Shown here piece by piece: positions 18,527 through 27,349 of a stretch of 30,068 bases of DNA. Position 1 is the stretch's first letter. Each line of letters opens with the position of its first letter. The stretch is from Ectocarpus siliculosus (lineage: Eukaryota; Sar; Phaeophyceae; Ectocarpales; Ectocarpaceae): assembly GCA_000310025.1 (NCBI GenBank), contig FN648038.1, positions 7,334-37,401 of the forward strand. The letters run 5' to 3'. Below the pieces are notes generated by a model, which did not search any database, was not told where the DNA came from, and saw only the letters and a list, made by a program, of their open reading frames with translations. Position numbers and translations under genes: made by a program.

Positions 18527-21500
18527 CTGAGGAATACACTACTATAATAGCACCGGTACATATATCGTCGTTGTGAACTTAGTCAACAAAGTCGGACCCT
18601 AAGGAATCCTGCTCAATACGCGTTGCGTTCGAGGCGAACTGCGCAGCTTTAGTCCGACACAGAAGGAAGGAATGAGGTTGACTTGACTTGTAGCCCGAAC
18701 CGTAGCGAATGTGCATGTCGCCTCTTCTCGCGACGTCCGGTGGAACTCCCTCCTCCTTCCAGGCAGGCAAAACCAATCAACACGAGTTTACTGTACAAAT
18801 ACGAAAACAGTCGAAACTGACACGGTCGGGGGAACACAGTTTCAATCCTACAGGGGGTGACGCGCATGAATACACACTCACCTCTATCGGCACCAGCTTG
18901 TGGAAGTGCCTCCCGTCGTTGGCGGGAGATGCCCACCCCTGCCCCTCCACTATCTTAGCCGCGTCCACGACAGGCACCCCAAGACGAGACATCACCGGCC
19001 GGGCTCGCCTGATTTTTGTCGGCGTACATGATGTCGTGCGGGGTTGGGCGCAATGCCAAGCGGGCTAACTCGAAGGATAGGGGGGTCTTCAAGCAGGAGT
19101 GAACGGTGGTTTCGCAGCAAGGGCTACTTGCTGACTCAGAGGTAGGTGCGGGGCTAGCTCGAGAATAGGACGGAAAAACTCTTCCAAGCGCTGAGAGGAA
19201 ATACCATCACCATCTCGGCAATAGAGCACCAAAAGAAACCGAAGAAGACAAAATACGGTGTTAATACCCTGGTATCATTGAACCTGCGTACAAAGCCGGA
19301 CAGGTACGGAACGGGGGCATCCAGTCTTGCCGGGGCCACGGTAAACCCGCAAACCGAGCCGGAGAGGCACAAAGGGAGGGCATTCGTTTGGGACAGGGCT
19401 TAGGATGTCATCCAACGTGATGCTAGAAGGCACATGACGTGCACACGTTGCCCTCACTGAGAAGACTGGCTATTTCTAACGGTCAGCGCTGTCGAAGCTA
19501 AACCCTAAAAGGCCACTTGCGCTGCTGAATCACCGTCGTTGTCACCCTACCTGCTCATCTGCAGGGAGCCCCGTCGATCCAAGATGGCCTCCTCGCAGTA
19601 GGTGTCCACGGTGAACAGCCCCTGTCCCTCAGGGTGGGTAATGTACTCGGCGATGTCGGGTTTTCCGTGCCAATCGGAGTAGCGAAAGTCGCCAGGGTTT
19701 CCGACGGATGCGGCCCTGACTTGGACGTTGTCCTGCGCGAAAAAAAAAACAAAAAATGGGGGCGGGGGGGTACTCACAGTCGTGCACGCCGTAGTCGTAG
19801 TCGTTAGACCATTGACCTCGCATCCCTACAAAGTCGCGACGGAGCATGCCGGGTTCTCATCGGACCAAGGCTCGATGCCTGAAATCGTTTTGGTTGGCGG
19901 TGCATCTCCGTAGGCAACCAACCCCCGTAACCCGACATCGATCCCGAGAGGTTCGAGAGAAGGGAGAAGCGGTCAAGCCAAGCCCGGCTCTACGCAAGCA
20001 CAAAAACGATAATATACTAGCTAGAGTTTTTCTCTCACAGAATAACAAGAAGGTAAGACAGTAGCGATAAAATAAGCAATATTTTTCTACCACAGAATGA
20101 GAAAAAAAGATAGTAGTAGCTGGCAATAACAGCCTGTCCTCACAGCAACTAGCTGCAAAAAACGATCCCCCTTCCACACGGTCGTGTACCTCTCTTTGGC
20201 ACTCCGCCCGGATGGTGGCGTTCCCCTCTCCTTCCCGATAGGCGGCGCGAATCTCTTTGTACTCGCCGGTAAATAGCTCGTCGGCGATGGCGTGATTCGT
20301 CATAAAAGTGACTTTGGTGATGGCCGAAAAAAATGTAAAAAAAATATATGTAACGTTGGCGGCGATGGCGTGATGATAGCGATGTTGGTGACGGCCGAAG
20401 AAAGACATCGAAAATAAAAACAAAACACACAAATTCTAGCTGTCGGCGGTGGCGTGGTTCGCCATGAAAGCGAATCTGCTGATGGCCGAAAAGAGATAGT
20501 ACAAAAACACAAAAAAACGTCGTCGGCGATGGCGTGGTTTTTCATGAAAGCGAATCTGGCGATTGCCGAAAACAATCGGGGTGAAATTTCACTTCTTTCG
20601 ACGAACGCTAATGTAGTCCTAGTGCTAGCCCTGAGCCGGACGGACGAAAGCGACCTCCGACAAGGAATCTCGGAATGATGCTCACTTCACATCCTGTCCG
20701 TTCTTCGCACGAACACCCTCGACGACTCCCTCGAGAAGACTCTCGTAATTCAACCACCTGCAAGGACACGAGTCAGCGGACATGCAAGCCAGACAGAGCA
20801 AACTATTGAGACGAAGGGTTTCATGCCCGTCAAGATGCCCACTTTCTTGGGCACAAATATCGATGACCTGCCTGTCCTCGAGCACCACCGAGATGCTGTT
20901 TTTCTGGCCATCTACCAAGAGGACGGGGGGATACGTGGACGGGAGAGCGAAAAGTGGCGAGGGTACCCCTGTCTGCCTGCCTACGTCCCTTCCCGAAGGC
21001 TACGTAAAACATTAAACAGAGGTCAAAAATCCCAGAACAATTAAGAGAAGTAAACATCACACAGTAGTAGTGATACGTCCAGGCATTGTACGGAAGGGTG
21101 AAAACTCCCCCCCCCGTGTGCGCTATGAAGGCGGGAAACACGCGAGTTTAACGCCCGATCTGCCCTTCCGTTTCTCCGCACAGGCGGCGTCATGGTCCCA
21201 TCCCTCGCCTTCCCCAACTCACGCACACAGCACTAGCGGCGGCCCTTGAGGAGAGAATACTTCAGAGGAAGGAAAACGGATGGAAGATCATGGATTCGGC
21301 TGGTTCCGACCATGAGAAAACACAAAAGGAACACAACATCTACACAGTAGCACGTGAATAAGAGAGGCTGTTGTGTCGAAACCCTTCCTCAAACCGTAGC
21401 CGCTGCTATACATGTATCTCGGTCGATCGGTCGCAGGCAGCAAAGCGGCATCCTGCTGTGCCCCCCCTTTCAACCCCTGAAGCCTTTGCCCGGCAAGCAA

Positions 21501-22565
21501 AGCTCGTCAAGACCAAGAAACACGGCTTTCTCTCCTCTCCTTTCCTCTCCTCTCCCGCCGGCTGTCATAACCCGACTCAGAACGGTATCATTCCCCTCCC
21601 GGCGTGCTCCGTCCCGGCTTTGTAGGGATGCGAGGTCAATGATCTAACGACTACGGCATGCACGACTATGACGATGAGTACAACACCCCCTCCCCCGGAT
21701 ACGTGCAGCTCAAGTTCCTCCCCGTCTATCCGAAACAAGGGCCTGTCCCTCACCCTAACCCCAACCCGAATGTCTCACGATTGCACTCGCAGCGGTTCCA
21801 TGGGGTGCATCTCCGGCCAGTGGGGGTACATGTGCAGCAGGTGGAGACCGCTGCCGAAGTAGTAGGCATCCACCGACGTCCTGTCCGGTCGCTTGGGGTC
21901 AAGGAAGCGGAAGTGGTCATACTGGAAACAAAGACCCCGCCCTCCTCCTCCTTCTCCTCCGTCTTCTTTGGGCAACGTGTCCATGCAGCAACCGGGGGCC
22001 CTGCCTTGAATCACCTTAGGGGGGAGGGGGGGGTTGGGGGGGCGTCAATGAGCAAGGTCATTGCGGGTTGGCTTTGCGTAGGTTTTCACGTTCATCTCTC
22101 TCCTCAATCCTCCAGACAAAAATGAGTAACCTCTCTCTCTCTCTGGCGCGCTATGTGCAGAGAGGAGACAGAGCCAGACAGAGGGACAAGACAGAGAAAC
22201 ACGAAGAGAAATAAACAAGGCAGAAAAGAGGGATACTTGGAGACTGAAACCAAAGGTCCGCGGGTGCTTTTTCCGAGCTTTCCAAAAAACAACCAGATGA
22301 AATACTTTAGGTTCCGGTGTCCCTTGAGCCGTCACCGCCCCAAAACAAAACAAAAAAAGCCCGTGTACGGGGTAAAGGTAACGCAGACGACCTTCACCTG
22401 CATCCCGAAGGACGCTCGAACAATGGGACAAAAACAAACAAGCAGCAACAAACGCACATCTTACCCACACGAAGATCATGACCTCTAGCACCCAATTCTG
22501 TTTTCAACCGCACCGAGACTGACGTCTGTTCATTGGTCAGCGCGGTCGATGATAACAAAACAAAC

Positions 22566-22606
<41 letters not shown>

Positions 22607-23869
22607 GTGAAAGGTAGCAGCCTTCCTAGACGTGTGAAGTTTCTTGTGTTGCTACCGTTTCTGTCTTGATCCCGAGAATAGATCAGTCTCCCCCATGCCG
22701 CCCCCTCACCGGGTCCCAGTTGATGCCATTTACAAGTGTTTTGTGTTTTCAACCGCACTGAGACTGCCGTCTTTTCGTTGGTCAGACGGTTAGCGCGGTC
22801 GACGCTAAAATAAAATAAAATAAAACACAAACGCACACACACACCTCGGGATCGAATCGTCGTCCCTCTCTCTCGCCCATGAAGCCGCAGATGGCGCCGA
22901 ACTGGTGGCTCATCGTGCTGTCCCCGATCATCAGGACGCGGAAGGGCTCCGTCTCTGTGTCCTCCCTTTCCTCCGCGATGGAAGCCAGCAGGTCTAGCTT
23001 GGCCTGCATGAACTTGTTCCTGCCGATGATGCCCGCGATTTCACAGACACGTAGCGCCCGCACATAAAAACAGAACGTGGCAGTTTAAGAACTTCATGCT
23101 CGACAGTACATCGAAACACAAGAGCGCGTTCGTGAGCCCTGTCAAGAACCCCCATACTAAAACCTATCTACATGGCGGCAATTTGCAGCCCACAAGAAAC
23201 AACGAAACACAGACGCGGCCAAAACTAGAGGTGCTGAAGTGCGGGTAGCGCTACCTGTATTGTTTGGGAGGGGGGGAAGTCGGGTTTGCAGGTGGAAGTC
23301 AGCGTTGGCAAGGTACTACGTGGTGGAGATAGAGACAAGGTGTGTGTTATTATTATCAGCATCGACCGCGCTAACCGGCTGACCAATGAAAAGCCGTCAG
23401 TCTCAGTGCGGGTGAAAAGCAAGAACACTTCTGAATGCCATTAACTGGGACCCCGTGAGGGGGCGGCATGGGGGAGACTAACCTATTCTGCGGGTCAAAG
23501 ACAGAAACGGTAGCAGCACATGCGGTGTGCGCCGAAAACCTCCGAGCAAATAGGTGGCTTTCTCACCAAGAGTCAAACCAGGCGTTACCGTCCTCGCCAG
23601 AGAGGTAGTTCTTCCACCAGTAGCCGCACACGACGTCGTTGCAAGGCTCGCCCAGCACCTGTGTCGAACAACAACAGCAGCAAGGCGGGGTGGTGGTGGT
23701 GGTGCAGAGACCCCAATATAAAATAAAACGGTGCTGACTGCTGTGGATCGCGCCTAGCGGTGCATGTGCTCTTAACACGCTGTGTGATCACGTTAACGCG
23801 CAGCATGGAGAAGAGGAACAGCCTCTCGCACTCGAGAAGCGTCGAGGCCAGCATGATGGGCCCCAAATC
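18365..23869 (-). CDS. multi-exon SGNH/PC-esterase-like hydrolase
   Basis: A spliced minus-strand gene assembled from exons whose phases mostly match: 23798-23869, 23567-23658, 22845-23019, 21779-21921, 20686-20757, 20519-20555 or the related start of 20190-20311, 19551-19732, 19284-19422, 18882-19068, 18365-18526. The third exon holds R-V-L-M-I-G-D-S-T-M-S-H-Q, a GDS nucleophile block. The exon at 18882-19068 holds V-P-V-V-D-A-A and D-G-R-H-F-H, a D-x-x-H block as in SGNH and PC-esterase hydrolases. The order GDS then DxxH and the spacing fit an O-acyl esterase or transferase of that superfamily, perhaps acting on polysaccharide or glycan; the substrate cannot be told. An A5 run in the 18882-19068 exon breaks the frame by one base. 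The 5' end is not defined; a further upstream exon is possible at 24073-24155. The stop is TAG at 18365-18367. Confidence 0.65.
18882..19068 (-). CDS. SGNH-like gene, exon with the DxxH catalytic block (one frame break)
   Basis: It opens after TTCGAG with L-A-R-L-A-L-R-P-T-P-H-D-I-M-Y-A-D-K and closes with G-R-H-F-H-K-L-V-P-I-E before GTGAGTG, a strong donor. The two halves differ by one base at an A5 run (about 19016-19020 on the plus strand as T5); with four A's the exon is 186 nt and phase 0 at both ends. D-G-R-H places the catalytic Asp and His of an SGNH hydrolase. Confidence 0.6.
19284..19422 (-). CDS. SGNH-like gene, probable exon
   Basis: It begins after CCTTCTAG, completing the split codon left by the upstream exon, with I-T-L-D-D-I-L-S-P-V-P-N-E-C-P-P-F, and ends at ACGCAG before GTTCAA in phase 0. 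A competing frame (ending R-R-F-N-D-T-R before GTATTA) is equally protein-like, so the exact exon is uncertain. Confidence 0.4.
19551..19732 (-). CDS. SGNH-like gene, exon
   Basis: It begins after a T-rich tract and GCGCAG with D-N-V-Q-V-R-A-A-S-V-G-N-P-G-D and contains F-R-Y-S-D-W-H-G-K-P-D-I-A-E-Y and V-D-T-Y-C-E-E-A. It ends before GTAGGG with two bases of a split codon. Composition is clearly coding. Confidence 0.65.
19770..19855 (-). repeat. dispersed intronic repeat, copy in same orientation as the gene
   Basis: The reverse complement matches the copies near 21600 and 24340 (GTAGGGATGCGAGGTCAATG, then GTCTAACGACTACG). It sits directly upstream of the 19551-19732 exon. Confidence 0.75.
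20190..20311 (-). CDS. SGNH-like gene, exon whose 5' part is tandemly duplicated
   Basis: It contains H-A-I-A-D-E-L-F-T-G-E-Y-K-E-I-R-A-A-Y-R and ends Q-R-E before GTACAC in phase 0, matching the next exon. At its own 5' end the ancestral acceptor CAG has become CAA. Intact acceptors remain in upstream copies of the duplicated segment. Confidence 0.55.
20275..20580 (-). repeat. four ~80-bp tandem copies of a splice acceptor plus exon start
   Basis: Copies begin at about 20283, 20361, 20444 and 20525 on the plus strand (GGCGATGGCGTG anchor). Each contains the acceptor region (TTTTCGGC.ATC.CCAG on the minus strand) and the start of the exon (F-x-F-M-K/T/A-N-H-A-I-A-D). Only the 20525 copy keeps an intact CAG acceptor with an open 12-codon mini-exon (20519-20555); the 20283 copy is joined to the rest of the exon. 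Confidence 0.75.
20686..20757 (-). CDS. SGNH-like gene, exon
   Basis: It starts after TCCTTGCAG, completes the split Ser codon of the preceding exon and reads W-L-N-Y-E-S-L-L-E-G-V-V-E-G-V-R-A-K-N-G. It ends with two bases (AA) before GTGAGC, which the 20555 copy of the duplicated exon start completes as Lys. Confidence 0.6.
21598..21692 (+). repeat. dispersed intronic repeat
   Basis: It nearly matches 24338-24415: GGCTTTGTAGGGATGCGAGG, then CTAACGACTACGGCATGCA and a GACTATGA...GTACA stretch. It lies in an intron of the SGNH-like gene in antisense orientation. Confidence 0.8.
21779..21921 (-). CDS. SGNH-like gene, exon
   Basis: It starts after GTTTCCAG with Y-D-H-F-R-F-L-D-P-K-R-P-D-R-T, contains Y-Y-F-G-S-G-L-H-L-L-H-M-Y-P-H-W-P-E, and ends L-R-V-Q plus two bases before GTGAGAC. 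Phase agrees with both neighbours. Confidence 0.65.
22499..22554 (+). repeat. partial copy of the ~155-bp dispersed repeat
   Basis: It shares TTTTCAACCGCAC.GAGACTG and TTGGTCAGCGCGGTCGATG-type strings with the end of the 22650 copy. Confidence 0.65.
22566..22604 (+). repeat. (AC)n microsatellite
   Basis: About 19 uninterrupted AC dinucleotides lie in an intron of the SGNH-like gene. A shorter GT/AC tract also forms the donor side of the 22845-23019 exon. Confidence 0.95.
22650..22806 (+). repeat. ~155-bp dispersed repeat, copy 1
   Basis: It matches the reverse complement of 23359-23516 over nearly its whole length (GCTACCGTTTCTGTCTT, CTCCCCCATGCCGCCCCCTC, GGTTAGCGCGGTCGA). The two copies form an inverted pair around the GDS exon. 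Confidence 0.8.
22845..23019 (-). CDS. SGNH-like gene, exon with the GDS nucleophile block
   Basis: It starts after CATCGGCAG, completing a split Trp codon, and reads N-K-F-M-Q-A-K-L-D-L-L-A-S-I-A, then F-R-V-L-M-I-G-D-S-T-M-S-H-Q. It ends F-D-P-E before a GTGTGT donor. I-G-D-S with Ser as nucleophile is the block I signature of SGNH hydrolases and the GDS of PC-esterases. Confidence 0.7.
23359..23516 (-). repeat. ~155-bp dispersed repeat, copy 2 (inverted)
   Basis: It is the reverse complement of 22650-22806 with scattered differences. It may be a short non-autonomous transposon. Confidence 0.8.
23567..23658 (-). CDS. SGNH-like gene, exon
   Basis: It starts after CGACACAG with V-L-G-E-P-C-N-D-V-V-C-G-Y-W-W-K-N-Y and ends D-S plus TG before GTGAGA, so the Trp codon is split and completed by the next exon. 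Confidence 0.65.
23798..23869 (-). CDS. SGNH-like gene, first well-supported exon
   Basis: It starts after GGCAGGCAG with D-L-G-P-I-M-L-A-S-T-L-L-E-C-E-R and ends F-S-M-L-R before GTTAAC. It is phase 0 at both ends and matches the next exon. Confidence 0.55.
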
Positions 23870-24072
23870 CTGCCTGCCGTAACGGCATGTACGAAATACT
23901 AGGGTGCTATAGTACCCCTAGAATGGTGGTCGAGCATATTATTGCGTTTCCAGACTGAAAATAAAAAATACCCACAACAAAAAACAATTTTCACATATAT
24001 ATATGTCATTAGCAGTCTCCGCTGAGTACCTTCTAATATCTGTAATCAATTGTGTTGTGCGGGGTCGAGAAC

Positions 24073-24155
24073 CTTCACTCCGCGCGAAGGGGATGATCGC
24101 AGTGTTCAACTGGTCAAACACCCTCGAGGCAGGTACAGAGTGCTCATGACGGTCT
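24073..24155 (-). CDS. possible upstream exon of the SGNH-like gene
   Basis: It follows TTTCCCAG and reads D-R-H-E-H-S-V-P-A-S-R-V-F-D-Q-L-N-T-A-I, ending before GTTCTCG. Composition and splice dinucleotides are good, but its 3' phase (one base over) does not fit 23798-23869 directly. Either a further small exon lies between, or it belongs to something else. Confidence 0.35.
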
Positions 24156-24337
24156 CTGGGAAATGAAAGCACCAGAAAATAAATGAATTCATTCGCAGCT
24201 GTCCTTCGTATGCAAGGAAATGAGCACAAGATGCCGACCACCCTTAGCAGGATGAAGCGCACCCTCCATGCGACTCGCCGAATACCTCACGGCGCTTCGC
24301 GCTTGGTGATGCGAGAGCCTGGTCCGGTGAGCACCCG

Positions 24338-24415
24338 GCGTGCTCCGTCCCGGCTTTGTAGGGATGCGAGGTCAATGGTCTAACGACTACGGCATGCATG
24401 ACTATGAGTACACCC
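24338..24415 (+). repeat. dispersed intronic repeat
   Basis: It nearly matches 21598-21692 apart from a 6-base difference in the GACTATGA region. Confidence 0.8.
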
Positions 24416-24954
24416 CCCTCCGCGTTGCTAGACGACCGCGGGGCCTCTCGGTTATCCCCCCCGCATCAATGACGGCTGCACCAACACCAGCAGTGTCGGA
24501 GAATACGCTTTTTTTCCTCACCACCCAGAGAGGCCACAACAAGTCATAGTATATGTTCATCCTTGGGGTTGTGGGTGGTATCTTGTGTGTCTATGTTACA
24601 TAGCGGGGCTTTTTCCAGGGAAAAAAGGAAATATCACATGGGGTTTCTCAAGGTTTCTGTACGTTTTCGTTAGGGTTGTCGTATCTTCTGTGAGTGTGGT
24701 AGTAATGTAACCTATCCGGTAAGTCCTTCAAATCACCTCTGGGAAACATACCCCGATCACCAATGTCTTTCGGATCACCTCGGGTAAAAACACCCCGATC
24801 GCCAGGTCACCTCGGGCAAACTACCCTTGTCACCTACTACTGTATGTCCTTCATTCAGATCACCATGGCGGATCACCATGGCGAAAACATACCCTCATCA
24901 CCTACATCCTTCGGATCACCTCGGGAAAAATTACACCCATCACTTACGTATGTA
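24416..24954. repeat. no gene; degenerate ~40-45-bp tandem motif
   Basis: From about 24725 to 24945 the strings GATCACCTCGGG, AAAACA and CCCCGATCACC or variants recur in order about five times, with drift. No coding signal is visible upstream of it. Confidence 0.55.
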
Positions 24955-24958
24955 TTAA

Positions 24959-25017
24959 GGAATAATAAAAACACACACAGAAAGACTACCCATTCGAGAT
25001 ATACCCACAGTCGAACG
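24959..25017 (+). repeat. left terminal inverted repeat
   Basis: This 59-bp arm is the perfect inverse of 26975-27033. Confidence 0.85.
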
Positions 25018-25393
25018 TATGTATGCACGTCCTACCGATCACCAGGGACATTCTCCTGAAAAGAGCTGGTACATATATAGCTCGATCTGCAGGGATCGGA
25101 TGTGTCCTACAGAGTATGTGTGGAAAATTTCCAAGTAGTTTCCCTGTGGGTCAGTCCTGTCTCCCTTCTTGATAAAAATTCACGACCACCCCTCCCTTCA
25201 TGGTTGGCGCATAGTTTACTACACTCGTCTTCACACCCAGCACCATCAACTGGATCATCCCCTTTCCAACCAAAGACGTTGACCATCTATCTATCCCATC
25301 CGCCCGCGTGGGGGGGGAGCTACAAATGTTACTCGCGTACAGGATAGCAGGTTGGTTGTGATCCCTCGGGAGCGGATAGATAGAAGGGTACCA

Positions 25394-25620
25394 TAAGGTT
25401 ACGAGTCAGCGCACAGGGGTGCGAACGATTCTCAAAGCGTAATTTCTCCACGACCAGGAGGTTACCACTGTCGAAGAGGGCGATTTTAGAAATATTTCAT
25501 CGAGAGCTTCCCTGAGAAGCAGCAGTTGGCGCTCGCACCCTCCTCCTGGTTGGGGAGAAATTACGCTTTTGAAAATCGATCGCACGCCTGTGCGCTGACT
25601 CGCAACCTTACGACTACTGA
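25394..25620. mobile_element. foldback MITE nested in the TTAA element
   Basis: Arms of about 65-70 bp (25394-25462 and 25549-25620) are imperfect inverted repeats: AAGGTTACGAGTCAGCGCAC on the left against GTGCGCTGACTCGCAACCTT on the right. About 85 bp lies between them and TA sits at both ends. TA-flanked short foldback elements are typical of Stowaway/mariner-type MITEs. Confidence 0.7.
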
Positions 25621-26714
25621 AACAAAGCGACGATTAGCAAGACTTACCATCAATTCGTAGTAGGAAACAATACAAACACAGTAAGACTACCCATTCGAGA
25701 TATGAACACAGTCGAACGGGATGTGTTGAAGTCTTTACGGTGAGTCGAGCGTACGCATATGCGCGTGTACCTGCTTGTACATACGTCTGGTGCATATGCA
25801 TAGCAGCAGTAGTAGTTAAACTACCAGCATCTTATGTAGTTCTAGGCACACCTTTCGAACTCTACTTCTCCTCATGGCCGTCAAGGGAAAGATCAAGGGA
25901 CGGCTGAATAACCCTTTCTCGCGATAACAACTACTGGGCATGACAAGCGCCGCGCGCAGGAGGTGACAGGACAAGCCTTTGGCTCTCTCCTTCTGTATGC
26001 CCGGACACTTATCTCTATTGATCCTCCTGTATTTTTTCGGGCATGTGTAAGTAGGAAAACACAAAAAACACGTGTGTACTATTTACAGCAGTTACCGACT
26101 GCTGTCGTACAGCATGTACGTTGCATCATACAGCACGCTATTACACATGAACTCGAATATATGATGTCTAAATAGACGGGCGGCACCGTCTCGAGAGTAG
26201 TGTGATCCGAAAGGCGTTGTAGACTCTCTACCCGTTCATACGGGCGTCGAAGTGACCCAGACGCATACACGCCGCTCTCCTCCTCTCCTCTCTTCCTGAC
26301 CCTCCCTCGAGGTACTTGGCCCACGCAGGGAATCGGATCGTTCGGTCAAGTGTTTATGATCAGCGGACGGATGCCGTACCGGGTGCTGCTTTTGAGAGAT
26401 CGGAACCGTTCTGATGTGATAACACACCAACAACAATACAGCAACAGCAACAGGAGGGAGACGTTCATCTGCAAGTCTATGGAACCGACGAGCATAGAGT
26501 GCATCTGATGAGAGACAACTCGTCTTGGATTGCGAGCTCACGCAGAGTAAATCAGGTAAGCGGCCACCGCATCAGGGCGTTCGTTGGAAAGTACCGCCGC
26601 CGTTGGAGACAGACGGTGCAGATATTTCAGCAGTTTTTGCCTGGTTTTTGCAGTCTGTTAGTGACTCTTCCTATCTAACGGCTTTTACGCCCTCTGATTG
26701 GCTGTCAATAGACA

Positions 26715-26845
26715 CTGCGCCGTGTCCCCTGTAAAGGTTACAATTTACAATACACGGCACAACGGAGGGTTTCTCCCCGATATTTTGCCGTTGACCAGTA
26801 GAGAACTACAGGGGATGTATTGTAAACTGTAAGTTACCTATACAG
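26715..26845. repeat. small imperfect inverted repeat
   Basis: CCCCTGTA and TTTACAATACA-type strings at 26728-26755 reappear inverted at 26810-26840 (TACAGGGGATG, TGTATTGTAAAC). It could be another short foldback unit. Confidence 0.5.
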
Positions 26846-26974
26846 ATGTTTTTGTACTTAGCACCAGCTGGCATCACTGGTATAAATCATCAGTGTATAG
26901 ACTTAAAAAGACTCGAAATAAGTCCAGTACCCAGCCGGTTTCCCTCCACTCACTGAAAAGACTCCACCACATCC

Positions 26975-27033
26975 CGTTCGACTGTGGGTATATCTCGAAT
27001 GGGTAGTCTTTCTGTGTGTGTTTTTATTATTCC
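26975..27033 (-). repeat. right terminal inverted repeat
   Basis: This 59-bp arm is the perfect inverse of 24959-25017. Confidence 0.85.
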
Positions 27034-27099
27034 TTAATTGGTCCGGCGTTGGTTCCTAGCCTTGACCCTCTCCAGCGCCCTCTCGCCGTTCCGCATTCC

Positions 27100-27124
27100 G
27101 AGAACGCGGCGCAGCCGCGTTCTC
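27100..27124. repeat. perfect 11-bp hairpin, 3-nt loop
   Basis: GAGAACGCGGC, loop GCA, then GCCGCGTTCTC. It lies about 40 bp before the telomere-like tract. Confidence 0.8.
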
Positions 27125-27166
27125 GACCAGTTCGCGGCCGCTAGGCCGTCCTTTGGCCGTGGGTGA

Positions 27167-27195
27167 GGGTTAGGGTTAGGGTTAGGGTTAGGGTA
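27167..27195 (+). repeat. interstitial telomere-like tract (TTAGGG)4
   Basis: Four consecutive TTAGGG units, flanked by GGG on the left and TAG on the right. Further single TTAGGG-like strings occur near 28022. It is followed by a twofold GAGGAACCTAGCCTTG repeat (27206-27245). Confidence 0.9.
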
Positions 27196-27271
27196 GATGT
27201 GGGGTGAGGAACCTAGCCTTGCTCGCGTGAGGAACCTAGCCTTGCAAAATGCAACATCGGTTAGTCCTAAA

Positions 27272-27333
27272 GAGTCACTAACAGAGTGTAAATAGTCACT
27301 AACAGAGTGTAAATAGTCACTAACAGAGTGTAA
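27272..27333 (+). repeat. 21-bp tandem repeat, three units
   Basis: The unit AGTCACTAACAGAGTGTAAAT repeats three times with changes only at the last bases. Confidence 0.9.
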
Positions 27334-27349
27334 GGGCCGTTTTAATCGA

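Larger units (their letters stand above)
24955..27037. mobile_element. 2.1-kb element with perfect 59-bp TIRs and TTAA target duplications
   Basis: The stretch 24959-25017 (starting GGAATAATAAAAACACAC) is the exact reverse complement of 26975-27033 over 59 bp. TTAA lies immediately outside on both sides (24955-24958 and 27034-27037). A TTAA target is typical of piggyBac-type DNA transposons. A third, partial copy of the inner repeat lies in direct orientation at about 25675-25750 and extends beyond the TIR in the same way as the right end. The interior has only short ORFs and no transposase that I can recognise, so the element is probably non-autonomous. Confidence 0.7.

Noticed and set aside
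18241-18561. 106-codon minus-strand ORF
   Set aside because: A different frame in the same place (18365-18526) has a proper acceptor, matching phase and a stop; the longer ORF also runs through a tandem duplication.
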